Shown here in pieces: positions 1-6,130 of a stretch of 15,487 nt of DNA. The position numbers were made by a program, and so were the translations under genes. The stretch's first letter is position 1. Every line of letters starts with the position of its first letter. Location: positions 1-15,487 of the forward strand of contig JAHZJY010000367.1 of NCBI GenBank assembly GCA_022600695.1, written 5' to 3'. The notes under the pieces were generated by a model that did no database searches, was not told the DNA's origin, and saw only the letters and a program-made list of their open reading frames with translations. The DNA is from Actinomycetes bacterium (GTDB lineage Bacteria > Actinomycetota > Actinomycetes > Mycobacteriales > Mycobacteriaceae).

Positions 1-329
1 CCCAGAACCGATACCTGCCAGGCGTACCAGTGCGCCAGCGAGTAGAAACCGAGGATCTCGTTCAGTTCGTTGATCCGGGCCAGATCCCAGCGAGCATCGG
101 CCTCGCCGACCAGCTCGCCGACCTCGGCGGGGGTGGCGAAGGTGGCGAAAATCTTCTTGTCCGCCACCAGCGTCAGGAAGTCGGAGTACCACTCTCCCGA
201 GTAGAACTCCTCTTTGTTACGGGCGAGGCCCTTGTTCTCGAAGAAGTCGACCAGCGCGACGAGTTGACGCTGCGTCTCCTTGTCGAAGGATGTCGGATCA
301 TAGGTGTGCGGATTGAACAGCAGAGACAT
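1..329 (-). CDS. Acyl-CoA dehydrogenase, N-terminal part (cut by window edge)
   Basis: Partial gene; only the first 109 codons lie in the window, reading out through the left edge. The protein starts MSLLFNPHTYDPTSFDKETQ and contains an acidic/aromatic helical stretch (FFENKGLARNKEEFYSGEWY) followed by LARINELNEILGFYSLAHWY. This looks like the helical N-terminal domain of a mycobacterial acyl-CoA dehydrogenase of the FadE group, which would oxidise acyl-CoA to enoyl-CoA using FAD. The catalytic base and FAD-binding parts are outside the window, so substrate and exact family member cannot be given. The ATG start is supported by an AGGAG element about 5 nt upstream. The gene is divergent from accA3 with a 147-bp gap, suggesting a link between acyl-CoA oxidation and carboxylation, though this is only context. 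Confidence 0.7.
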   Translation of the reverse strand, partial: MSLLFNPHTYDPTSFDKETQRQLVALVDFFENKGLARNKEEFYSGEWYSDFLTLVADKKIFATFATPAEVGELVGEADARWDLARINELNEILGFYSLAHWYAWQVSVL

Positions 330-401
330 TGATACTCCTGGTCCGGGCGGGGCAGATAGCTCAGCCTACTTTCCGTCCGTCGAACCACCGCCGCCCCGCA
401 C

Positions 402-432
402 CTCGGAGACCACGTTCTAGACTGCCTCCGAG
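402..432. promoter_or_regulatory. 7-bp inverted repeat across a possible accA3 promoter
   Basis: In the 147-bp gap between the acyl-CoA dehydrogenase gene and accA3, CTCGGAG (402-408) is repeated inverted as CTCCGAG (426-432), with 17 bp between. The arms flank TAGACT (418-423), which fits the mycobacterial -10 pattern TAnnnT and would give accA3 a leader of about 45 nt. No convincing -35 is seen. An operator for a regulator of acyl-CoA metabolism is possible, but the repeat is short and could be chance in GC-rich DNA. Confidence 0.25.
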
Positions 433-476
433 CTCTTATCTCTTCCGAACGGTTTTTCTCAGTCCAGGAGGCGCGC

Positions 477-2258
477 GTGCCCAATCAGACCATCTCCAAG
501 GTCCTCGTCGCCAACCGCGGCGAGATCGCGGTCCGGGTGATCCGGGCGGCCAAGGACGCCGGTCTGGGCAGCGTCGCGGTGTACGCCGACCCGGATGCCG
601 ATGCCCCGCATGTGCAGCTGGCCGACGAGGCTTTCGCCCTCGGCGGGCAGACCTCTGCGGAGTCCTACCTGGACTTCGGCAAGATCCTCGACGCCGCCGC
701 CAAGTCCGGCGCCAACGCGATTCACCCCGGCTACGGATTCCTTTCGGAGAACGCCGATTTCGCGCAGGCGGTCCTCGATGCCGGGTTGATCTGGATCGGT
801 CCCAGCCCGCAGTCCATCCGCGACCTCGGAGATAAGGTCACCGCACGGCATATCGCCGCCCGTGCCCAGGCCCCGCTGGTGCCGGGCACCCCGGACCCGG
901 TGAAGAACGCCGACGAGGTGGTGGCCTTCGCCCGGGAATACGGGGTACCGGTCGCCATCAAAGCGGCGTTCGGTGGCGGCGGCCGCGGGATGAAGGTGGC
1001 CCGCACCATCGAGGAGATCCCGGAACTGTTCGATTCGGCCACCCGCGAAGCGGTCGCCGCATTCGGCCGCGGCGAATGCTTCGTCGAGCGCTACCTCGAC
1101 AAGCCACGGCACGTCGAGGCCCAGGTGATCGCCGACCAGCACGGCAACGTCGTCGTCGCGGGCACCCGCGACTGCTCACTGCAACGGCGTTTCCAGAAGC
1201 TCGTCGAGGAGGCGCCGGCCCCGTTCCTCACCGAGGCGCAGCGCGCCGAAATCCACGAATCCGCCAAGCGGATCTGCAAGGAATCCGGCTACTACGGCGC
1301 CGGCACCGTCGAATACCTGGTCGGCCAGGACGGCCTGATCTCCTTCCTGGAGGTCAACACCCGTCTGCAGGTGGAGCATCCGGTCACCGAGGAGACCTCC
1401 GGGATCGACCTGGTCCGCGAGCAGTTCCGGATCGCCAACGGCGAGAAGTTGGACATCGCCGAGGATCCCGCACCGCGCGGACATTCGATCGAGTTCCGCA
1501 TCAACGGCGAGGACGCCGGACGCGGATTCCTGCCCGCCCCCGGCCCGGTGAACCGGTTCGACCCGCCTACCGGTCCCGGTGTCCGGCTGGACTCCGGGGT
1601 GGTGAGCGGGTCGGTGATCGGCGGCCAGTTCGACTCGATGCTGGCCAAACTCATCGTCACCGGAGCCAACCGGCGGGAGGCCATCGAGCGGGCCCGTCGC
1701 GCGCTGGCCGAGTTTCACATCGAGGGCCTGGCCACCGTTGTCCCGTTCCACCGCGCGATCGTGAGCGATCCGGCCTTCGTCGGCGACGAGAACGGGTTCA
1801 CCGTGCACACCCGGTGGATCGAGACCGAGTGGGACAACACCGTCGAGCCGTTCACCGGCGGCGGAGCCGTCGACGAGGAAGAGGCCCAGCCCCGGCAGAA
1901 GGTCGTGGTCGAGGTCGGCGGCCGCCGACTCGAGGTGTCCTTGCCGGGCGATCTCGCGCTCGGCAACGGTTCCGCTGCACCCGGCGTCGTCCGCAAGAAG
2001 CCGAAGCCGCGGAAGCGCGGGGCGCACGCCGCCTCGGCCGCATCGGGTGACGCGGTGACGGCACCGATGCAGGGCACCGTCGTGAAGGTCGCCGTCGAAG
2101 AGGGTCAGACGGTGGCGGTCGGCGATCTCGTCGCGGTGCTGGAGGCGATGAAGATGGAGAATCCGGTGACCGCACACAAGGACGGCGTGATCACCGGGCT
2201 AGCGGTAGCCGCGGGGGCGGCCATCACCCAGGGCACGGTGCTCGCCGAGATCAAATAA
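477..2258 (+). CDS. accA3: Acetyl/propionyl-CoA carboxylase alpha subunit (biotin carboxylase + biotin carrier)
   Basis: Carboxylates its own biotin with ATP and bicarbonate. In mycobacteria the AccA3 subunit then serves several AccD carboxyltransferases that make malonyl-CoA, methylmalonyl-CoA and long-chain carboxyacyl-CoA for fatty and mycolic acid synthesis. The 593-aa protein has the biotin carboxylase N-terminal fold ([17 protein letters not shown], residues 9-25), the ATP-grasp glycine loop GGGGRG (166-171), the catalytic stretch [10 protein letters not shown] (292-301), a basic linker (PKPRKRG), and a C-terminal biotinyl domain with EAMKMENP, where Lys559 should carry biotin. Similarity to M. 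tuberculosis AccA3, as I remember it, runs the whole length. The GTG start at 477 is chosen because AGGAGG (466-471) precedes it by 5 nt. It is followed 12 nt later by a small same-strand gene and faces sigF, an arrangement also found in M. tuberculosis. Confidence 0.95.
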   Translation: MPNQTISKVLVANRGEIAVRVIRAAKDAGLGSVAVYADPDADAPHVQLADEAFALGGQTSAESYLDFGKILDAAAKSGANAIHPGYGFLSENADFAQAVLDAGLIWIGPSPQSIRDLGDKVTARHIAARAQAPLVPGTPDPVKNADEVVAFAREYGVPVAIKAAFGGGGRGMKVARTIEEIPELFDSATREAVAAFGRGECFVERYLDKPRHVEAQVIADQHGNVVVAGTRDCSLQRRFQKLVEEAPAPFLTEAQRAEIHESAKRICKESGYYGAGTVEYLVGQDGLISFLEVNTRLQVEHPVTEETSGIDLVREQFRIANGEKLDIAEDPAPRGHSIEFRINGEDAGRGFLPAPGPVNRFDPPTGPGVRLDSGVVSGSVIGGQFDSMLAKLIVTGANRREAIERARRALAEFHIEGLATVVPFHRAIVSDPAFVGDENGFTVHTRWIETEWDNTVEPFTGGGAVDEEEAQPRQKVVVEVGGRRLEVSLPGDLALGNGSAAPGVVRKKPKPRKRGAHAASAASGDAVTAPMQGTVVKVAVEEGQTVAVGDLVAVLEAMKMENPVTAHKDGVITGLAVAAGAAITQGTVLAEIK

Positions 2259-2270
2259 TCCGGTGAGCCG

Positions 2271-2489
2271 ATGACGCCCGATATCAACGCAGGACTCTGG
2301 TATCTGCGGGGACGCCACGATCACGCCTGGGATGTCTGCGAGCCGACCACCGGGCAGGTGGTGGCCGAGGTCGCGGCGGATCCGGAGACCCACGAACTGA
2401 CGGCCCGTGGCGACGCGTCGGCCTGTACCGCCGGCATCGATGCGGTCCGCCGGTACCTAGTTCAACTCCTCGCGGAGCCGGGCCAATGA
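2271..2489 (+). CDS. Small protein of unknown function downstream of accA3
   Basis: A 72-aa protein that I do not recognise. It begins MTPDINAGLWYLRGRHDHAW and has a mixed, non-repetitive composition: three Trp/Tyr near the start, a probable beta-rich first half (TGQVVAEVAADPETHEL), and a C-terminal amphipathic helix (GIDAVRRYLVQLL). There is no signal peptide or membrane segment. Two Cys (VCEP, SACTAG) are not arranged as an obvious metal site. It starts 12 nt after accA3 on the same strand, so it is probably co-transcribed. The Shine-Dalgarno sequence is weak (GGTGAG). Its last 33 nt overlap the 3' end of sigF on the opposite strand. A real gene is favoured by its position and sensible composition; an accessory role for the carboxylase is conceivable but unsupported. 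Confidence 0.6.
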   Translation: MTPDINAGLWYLRGRHDHAWDVCEPTTGQVVAEVAADPETHELTARGDASACTAGIDAVRRYLVQLLAEPGQ

Positions 2490-3245
2490 CCTGGCCAGCA
2501 GCCGGGACACGTGCATCTGGGATATCCCGACCCGCTCGGCGATCTGGGTCTGGGTCAGTGACTCGAAGAACCGCAGCAGCAGCACCCGCCGTTCGCGATC
2601 CGGTAGGGCCGCCAGCAGGGGCCGCAACGCCTCCCGATTCTCGATCTGAAGCAGGCTGAGGTCGATGTCGCCGAGGGTTTCGAGAATCGCGGGGACATCC
2701 TCGGATCCGCCGCCACTGTCGATCGACAAGGTGTTGTAGGAACTGCCCGCGACCAGGCCTTCGACCACCTCCTCGCGGTCCATCTCGAGCGCGGCCGCCA
2801 ACTCCGATGCGGTCGGCGCCCGGCCCAGCTGCTGGGACAGCTCGGCGGTGGCCGCACCGAGGCGCAGGTGCAGTTCCTTGAGCCGCCGGGGCACCTTCAC
2901 CGACCAGCTGTTGTCGCGGAAGTGCCGGCGGACCTCGCCCATGATGGTGGGCACCGCGAACGAGACGAAGTCCGATCCGGTGTCGACGTCGTACCGGTTC
3001 ACCGCGTTGACCAGACCGACCCGGGCCACCTGGATCAGATCATCCAAGGCTTCGCCGCGGCCGTGAAACCGGCGGGCGATGTGATCAGCCAGCGGCAGGC
3101 AGCGCTCGATAATGCGGTCACGCTGACGGCGGCACCCCGACGAGTCCTGCTCCATGGCCCCCAGGGCGCGGAACATATCCGGAACGTCGTCGTATTCGGA
3201 TTTCGGCCGGGGTGCTGACGAGGCACCGGCCGCCCGGGGCCTCAC
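2457..3245 (-). CDS. sigF: Stress sigma factor SigF (SigB/SigF/SigG subfamily)
   Basis: RNA polymerase sigma factor of the group 3 stress/sporulation type. The 262-aa length fits mycobacterial SigF. Region 2 is visible as DDLIQVARVGLVNAVNRYD (68-86), followed by the -10-recognising part FVSFAVPTIMGEVRRHFRDN (93-112) and the region 3 boundary VKVPRRLKEL. Region 4 carries the helix-turn-helix TQTQIAERVGISQMHVSRLL (231-250). There is no region 1.1, as expected for this group. The start is GTG, overlapping the rsbW stop codon by four bases (GTGA), so translation is likely coupled to the anti-sigma gene and keeps the two proteins in proportion. A SigF-type promoter upstream of rsbW implies autoregulation. 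The 3' end overlaps the convergent small gene at 2271-2489. Confidence 0.95.
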   Translation of the reverse strand: MRPRAAGASSAPRPKSEYDDVPDMFRALGAMEQDSSGCRRQRDRIIERCLPLADHIARRFHGRGEALDDLIQVARVGLVNAVNRYDVDTGSDFVSFAVPTIMGEVRRHFRDNSWSVKVPRRLKELHLRLGAATAELSQQLGRAPTASELAAALEMDREEVVEGLVAGSSYNTLSIDSGGGSEDVPAILETLGDIDLSLLQIENREALRPLLAALPDRERRVLLLRFFESLTQTQIAERVGISQMHVSRLLARSLARLREELN

Positions 3246-3685
3246 CGCGAAGAGCCTGCCCGCCTCGTGGTCAGGGTGATGCCGAACACGCGGCCGTCGG
3301 AATGGCGACCAGCCACGTTCCCGTTGTGGAAGGTCCGCACATCGTCGGTCAGCGCACTGAGTACATGCCAGCTCAGACTGTCCTCGGCGAGGACGTCATA
3401 GGTTTCACACGTCGTCCTCGCCTCCACCACCACCACGTCCGGGCGGGGGTCGATGGCCACCACCAGGATGGCCTCCGGAGTCGCCGAACCGATCAGCCCG
3501 GTACAGGCCTCGTCCACCGCTAGCTTGAGGTCGGCCACGGCGTCGAGGTTCAGATCGGCGAAGACCCCCACTGCGCCGACCACCGTGCGCAGCAACGCCA
3601 GGCTCTCCAATCGCGCCGCAACCCTGAACTCGACGGCGGAACCACTGCGCTGCTCACCGTAGCGGCGGCTTTCGCCGTCCGTCAT
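3242..3685 (-). CDS. rsbW: Anti-sigma-F factor RsbW (UsfX)
   Basis: A GHKL-fold anti-sigma protein of 147 aa that holds SigF inactive; in mycobacteria it is released through anti-anti-sigma partners. Visible features are FRVAARLESLALLRTVVGAV (20-39), the helix DLKLAVDEACTGLIGSA (52-68) corresponding to the ATP-binding N box, and the C-terminal strand VFGITLTTRR. The N box is atypical: after Glu59 the usual Asn four residues on is Gly63. The M. tuberculosis UsfX sequence, as I remember it, also lacks this Asn, so ATP/Mg handling may differ from Bacillus RsbW. The frame is open further upstream to 3955, but the start at 3685 is preferred: it has a good GGGAGG site 4-5 nt upstream, the protein from there matches known family length, and the extension would run through the SigF promoter. 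Confidence 0.92.
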   Translation of the reverse strand: MTDGESRRYGEQRSGSAVEFRVAARLESLALLRTVVGAVGVFADLNLDAVADLKLAVDEACTGLIGSATPEAILVVAIDPRPDVVVVEARTTCETYDVLAEDSLSWHVLSALTDDVRTFHNGNVAGRHSDGRVFGITLTTRRAGSSR

Positions 3686-3749
3686 GTGGCCTCCCGCCTG
3701 CGTCGCGCCGACAGTACTCCAGCTTCGGGAGGTCGTCACGGACCTCGCT

Positions 3750-3776
3750 ATACCCCGCGGGTGCCGCCGGTTAAAC
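3750..3776 (-). promoter_or_regulatory. SigF-type promoter for rsbW-sigF
   Basis: On the minus strand GTTT (3776-3773) is followed after exactly 17 bp by GGGTAT (3755-3750). This matches the mycobacterial SigF consensus GTTT-N15-17-GGGTA(T/C). Transcription would start near 3743, giving rsbW a leader of roughly 58 nt. It fits the known autoregulation of the usfX-sigF operon. Confidence 0.8.
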
Positions 3777-3787
3777 ACCCGCCACAG

Positions 3788-3814
3788 GTTTGACTGCCCC
3801 AGCGACCCGGGTAC
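3788..3814 (+). promoter_or_regulatory. Second, divergent SigF-type promoter (towards the microprotein gene)
   Basis: On the plus strand GTTT (3788-3791) is followed after 17 bp by GGGTAC (3809-3814), again matching the SigF consensus. Transcription would begin near 3821, about 50 nt before the ATG at 3872. Its -35 element lies only 11 bp from the -35 element of the minus-strand SigF promoter, so the two are back to back. Confidence 0.65.
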
Positions 3815-3871
3815 ACGGCGGGTGACGGTGGCCGATCCGAACGATGACCGCCGACCCGAAGGGAGCCAACG

Positions 3872-4021
3872 ATGCGGATTGACAACTTCCGGCCCACCAG
3901 GTCCTGCGCCTACGAGGGCTGGACAGTGGTCGAACTCAAGAAACGGGCCAGGCAACTCGGCGTTTCAGGTTATTCCGGCCTGAGCAAGGAACGGCTGATC
4001 ACGCTCATCCGCAGTTATTGA
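3872..4021 (+). CDS. 49-aa Rho_N/SAP-like microprotein
   Basis: A short gene encoding 49 residues, starting MRIDNFRPTRSCAYEGW and ending with TLIRSY. The core reads WTVVELKKRARQLGV, then SGYSGLSKERLITLIRSY. This is the helix-extended loop-helix pattern of Rho_N/SAP-type domains (T-x-x-E-L-K-x-x-A-R-x-L-G-V, then G-L-S-K-x-x-L-I), which usually bind nucleic acid. The ATG at 3872 has a good AAGGGAG site 7 nt upstream, and an in-frame stop at 3845 rules out a longer version. A SigF-type promoter sits 58 nt upstream. The gene ends 6 bp before the convergent lipoprotein gene. Mycobacterial ChaB proteins, found beside rsbW-sigF in M. smegmatis, carry a similar C-terminal domain; this could be a stand-alone relative. 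The function is inferred only from the fold pattern. Confidence 0.7.
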   Translation: MRIDNFRPTRSCAYEGWTVVELKKRARQLGVSGYSGLSKERLITLIRSY

Positions 4022-4027
4022 CCGGGT

Positions 4028-4714
4028 TCAGCGGTCGGACAACTCCCACACGCTCGCTGACATCCGGTCGGCCATCGCGGTGACGGTGCCGCGGCCTGAG
4101 TCATCGTCGCGGCAGGCCATAACCTGCAGAATCACATTGCTGCGCAGCCGGGCCTCGCCATGGCAGATCCAGGTCAGTGGCATGCCGACCTGTTGTTTGC
4201 GCCAGCGGACCACATCGGTGGCGATTACCGGAACGACGAAACTCCAGGCGGCGTCACCGCCGGTGCCCAGCGCCCGCTGCCCGTCGCAGGACCTGGCGTC
4301 CCGGGTGCCGTTGGAGAAGGCGGCGGCCGCCGCGCCGGCGTCCGGGTAGACCGCCACCGCCTCGGCGACCACATGTTGGTGCCGATACCCGTCGGTAAAC
4401 AGCAGGACGTGGAACCGCGACCAGTCATCCCCGACGAACGCCGCCATCCCGACCGCATCCAGCGCGGAACAGGCCGGCGCCGCCGACGATCCGGCTATCG
4501 GCTCGGATCGGTCGGCGTCAACCTGAAGTGGCACCCCGAGGACGGCTCCGACCTCAGCGGGGCCGAGTAGAACCCGATCCGCGTCGCCCGGGCGCAGGCC
4601 GGCACCCGGGTCGGTACCGCCGAGCACCGCCGTTCCGGAGACGGTGTGCGCGCAGCCGGCAAGGGCCACCGTCAGCGTCAGAGCCGCTGTGGCCAGGACT
4701 GCTACCCGCCGCAT
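4028..4714 (-). CDS. Secreted lipoprotein with PknH_C-like sensor domain
   Basis: A 228-aa exported protein. The N-terminus MRRVAVLATAALTLTVALAG followed by Cys21 is a classic lipoprotein signal peptide with lipobox LAGC, so it should be lipid-anchored outside the cytoplasmic membrane. The mature part has four further cysteines (82, 143, 184, 201), and the segments DRVLLGPAEVGAVLG, AVAVYPDAGAAAAAFSNGT and VILQVMACRDD. This pattern resembles the PknH-like extracellular (sensor) domain common in mycobacterial lipoproteins, which is held by two disulfides. The ligand is unknown. The start at 4714 is chosen for the signal peptide; a longer in-frame start at 4870 would bury it. It begins 11 nt after the epoxide hydrolase stop codon with no clear Shine-Dalgarno site, so translation is probably coupled to that gene. 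Confidence 0.8.
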   Translation of the reverse strand: MRRVAVLATAALTLTVALAGCAHTVSGTAVLGGTDPGAGLRPGDADRVLLGPAEVGAVLGVPLQVDADRSEPIAGSSAAPACSALDAVGMAAFVGDDWSRFHVLLFTDGYRHQHVVAEAVAVYPDAGAAAAAFSNGTRDARSCDGQRALGTGGDAAWSFVVPVIATDVVRWRKQQVGMPLTWICHGEARLRSNVILQVMACRDDDSGRGTVTAMADRMSASVWELSDR

Positions 4715-4725
4715 ATCTGAAAATG

Positions 4726-5865
4726 CTAGACCGCGGCGCGGTCGCCCGGAAATCGGCGGAGGAAGTCCCGGACGTCGGCGACGAACAGTTCCGGCTGCTC
4801 GAAGGCGGCGAAGTGGCCACCCCGGGGCATATCGGTCCAATGGGTGATGGTGTACGCGCCCTCGCACCAACTACGGGGTGCCTTCAAGATCTCCTTCGGG
4901 AAGCTCGCCACCCCGGTGGGAACCTCGACCTTCGGGCCGCCGCCGAAGGAGTTGAAACTCTCCCAGTACAGCCGCGCCGAGGATGCGGCGGAATTCGTGG
5001 CCCAGTACAGCATCACGTTGTCCAGCAACTCATCCCGGGACAGCACGTTCTCCGGATGGCCGTCGCAATCGGTCCAGGACCAGAACTTCTCCATGATCCA
5101 GGCGAGCTGCCCGACCGGGGAGTCGGCCAACCCGTAGCCCAGGGTCTGCGGGCGGGTGGACTGCTGCTTGGCATAACCGGAGTCCCACTTCCGGTAGTGC
5201 GCGGCCGCCGACAGCGCGTCCCGTTCGTCGGCCGTCGGGTCCGCAAGCGGCCCGGGTGGCAGGGCCATCGGCATATTGGTGTGGATCGCCACGCACCCGC
5301 CGCCGTTGCGGCCGATCTGGGTGGTCACCGCCGCGCCCCAATCCCCACCCTGTGCCGCATAGCGCTGGTACCCCAGCCTGGTCATCAGGGTGGCCCAGGC
5401 CGCTGCGACCCGCTCAACCGTCCAACCGGACCCGGCCGGCTTGCCGGAGAAGCCGTAGCCCGGCAGCGTGGGGCACACCAGGTGGAAGTCCTCGGCCAGC
5501 GGCCCGATCACCTTGGTGAACTCGACGATCGAACCGGGCCAGCCGTGGGTGATGACCAGTGCCAGCGCGTCGGGGTTCGGCGACCGCCGGTGGATGAAGT
5601 GGATGTCCAGGCCGTCGATCTCGGTGACGAACTGCTCGAAAGAGTTGAGCCGTTCCTCGCGGGCCCGCCAGTCGTAGTCGTCGGCCCAGTAGCCGGCCAA
5701 CTCCCGGGTGTAGTCCAGCGGAATGCCCTGGCTCCAGTCCGGTACGCATTCGCGCTCCGGCCACCGGGTGCGGTGCAACCGGTCCCGCAGATCTGCCAGG
5801 TCCCGATCGGGCACCTGGATTCGGAACGGGTGGACGGCGGTCGACGATTCGGCCATAGCCGCCAT
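4726..5865 (-). CDS. Epoxide hydrolase, EHN/microsomal type
   Basis: An alpha/beta hydrolase that should open epoxides to diols through an aspartyl ester. At 379 aa it has the N-terminal EHN domain (FRIQVPDRDLADLRDRLHRT from residue 14, with WPE at 35-37), the oxyanion motif HGWPGS (107-112), nucleophile Asp175 in GGDWG, acid Glu325 in SFPKE, and His351 in GGHFAAFEQPE. Tyr231 and Tyr300 sit where the two epoxide-activating lid tyrosines of mammalian microsomal epoxide hydrolase would be, so the active site looks complete. It has no membrane anchor, so a soluble enzyme is expected. Two ATGs are close together (5865 and 5856); 5865 is chosen because a GGGGCGGG run lies about 8 nt upstream. It is divergent from the ferredoxin-reductase-P450 genes across 49 bp, hinting at a shared pathway. 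Confidence 0.88.
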   Translation of the reverse strand: MAAMAESSTAVHPFRIQVPDRDLADLRDRLHRTRWPERECVPDWSQGIPLDYTRELAGYWADDYDWRAREERLNSFEQFVTEIDGLDIHFIHRRSPNPDALALVITHGWPGSIVEFTKVIGPLAEDFHLVCPTLPGYGFSGKPAGSGWTVERVAAAWATLMTRLGYQRYAAQGGDWGAAVTTQIGRNGGGCVAIHTNMPMALPPGPLADPTADERDALSAAAHYRKWDSGYAKQQSTRPQTLGYGLADSPVGQLAWIMEKFWSWTDCDGHPENVLSRDELLDNVMLYWATNSAASSARLYWESFNSFGGGPKVEVPTGVASFPKEILKAPRSWCEGAYTITHWTDMPRGGHFAAFEQPELFVADVRDFLRRFPGDRAAV

Positions 5866-5901
5866 TATCGCGCCCGCCCCAACCGAACCCCGGACCCCAA
5901 C

Positions 5902-5907
5902 TAGGCT
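5902..5907 (+). promoter_or_regulatory. Possible -10 element for a leaderless ferredoxin transcript
   Basis: TAGGCT fits the mycobacterial -10 pattern TAnnnT and ends 7 nt before the ferredoxin ATG. A start site 7-8 nt downstream would fall at or next to the A of that ATG. There is no Shine-Dalgarno sequence before the ATG, which is what a leaderless mRNA would show. No clear -35 is present. Confidence 0.45.
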
Positions 5908-5914
5908 CAGTGTC

Positions 5915-6130
5915 ATGCGTCTGGTCGTCGATCTCAACAAATGCCAGGGCTACGCTCAGTGCGTGCCGCTGGCACCGGAGGTATTCAAACTGCTCGGTGA
6001 GGAGGCACTGGTCTACGAACCCAACCCCGACGATTCCCAGCGCCGGCAGGTGCTGCGGGCGGTGGCCTCCTGCCCGGTGCAGGCGATCATCCTGGAACTG
6101 GATCCACCGGCCGACCGGGACACGCCATGA
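5915..6130 (+). CDS. [3Fe-4S]-type ferredoxin with Tyr in the cluster motif
   Basis: A 71-aa electron carrier, starting MRLVVDLNKCQGYAQC. Cluster ligands are Cys10, Cys16 and Cys53 (the last in SCP). The position that holds a fourth Cys in [4Fe-4S] ferredoxins, and often His in actinobacterial P450 ferredoxins (CxxHxxC), is Tyr13 here (CxxYxxC). A [3Fe-4S] cluster is most likely. Atypical fourth residues are known among mycobacterial P450 ferredoxins and are thought to tune redox potential. The ORF is open much further upstream, but ATG 5915 gives a normal family length. Its stop overlaps the next start as ATGA, so it is translationally coupled to the reductase, which should reduce it; the P450 is the likely acceptor. 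Confidence 0.92.
   Translation: MRLVVDLNKCQGYAQCVPLAPEVFKLLGEEALVYEPNPDDSQRRQVLRAVASCPVQAIILELDPPADRDTP

Noticed and set aside
451..479. SigF promoter just upstream of accA3 starting at the GTTTTT run
   Set aside because: No GGGTA element at the 15-17 bp spacing; that position holds the Shine-Dalgarno sequence and start codon.
1176..2177. 333-codon minus-strand open frame opposite accA3
   Set aside because: A shadow of the accA3 codons; no recognisable domain and no independent start signals.
3686..3955. N-terminal extension of RsbW by 90 codons
   Set aside because: It would run through the SigF promoter and part of the microprotein gene, has no family similarity, and the internal ATG at 3685 has a strong ribosome binding site.
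4715..4870. Longer lipoprotein start at 4870
   Set aside because: It would place 52 Arg/Pro-rich residues before a clean lipoprotein signal peptide and overlap the epoxide hydrolase gene.
4528..5904. 458-codon plus-strand open frame opposite the epoxide hydrolase
   Set aside because: Its product is dominated by Arg, Gly, Pro and Val without any domain. The opposite strand encodes a complete epoxide hydrolase with all catalytic residues. Long antisense frames are expected in GC-rich coding DNA.
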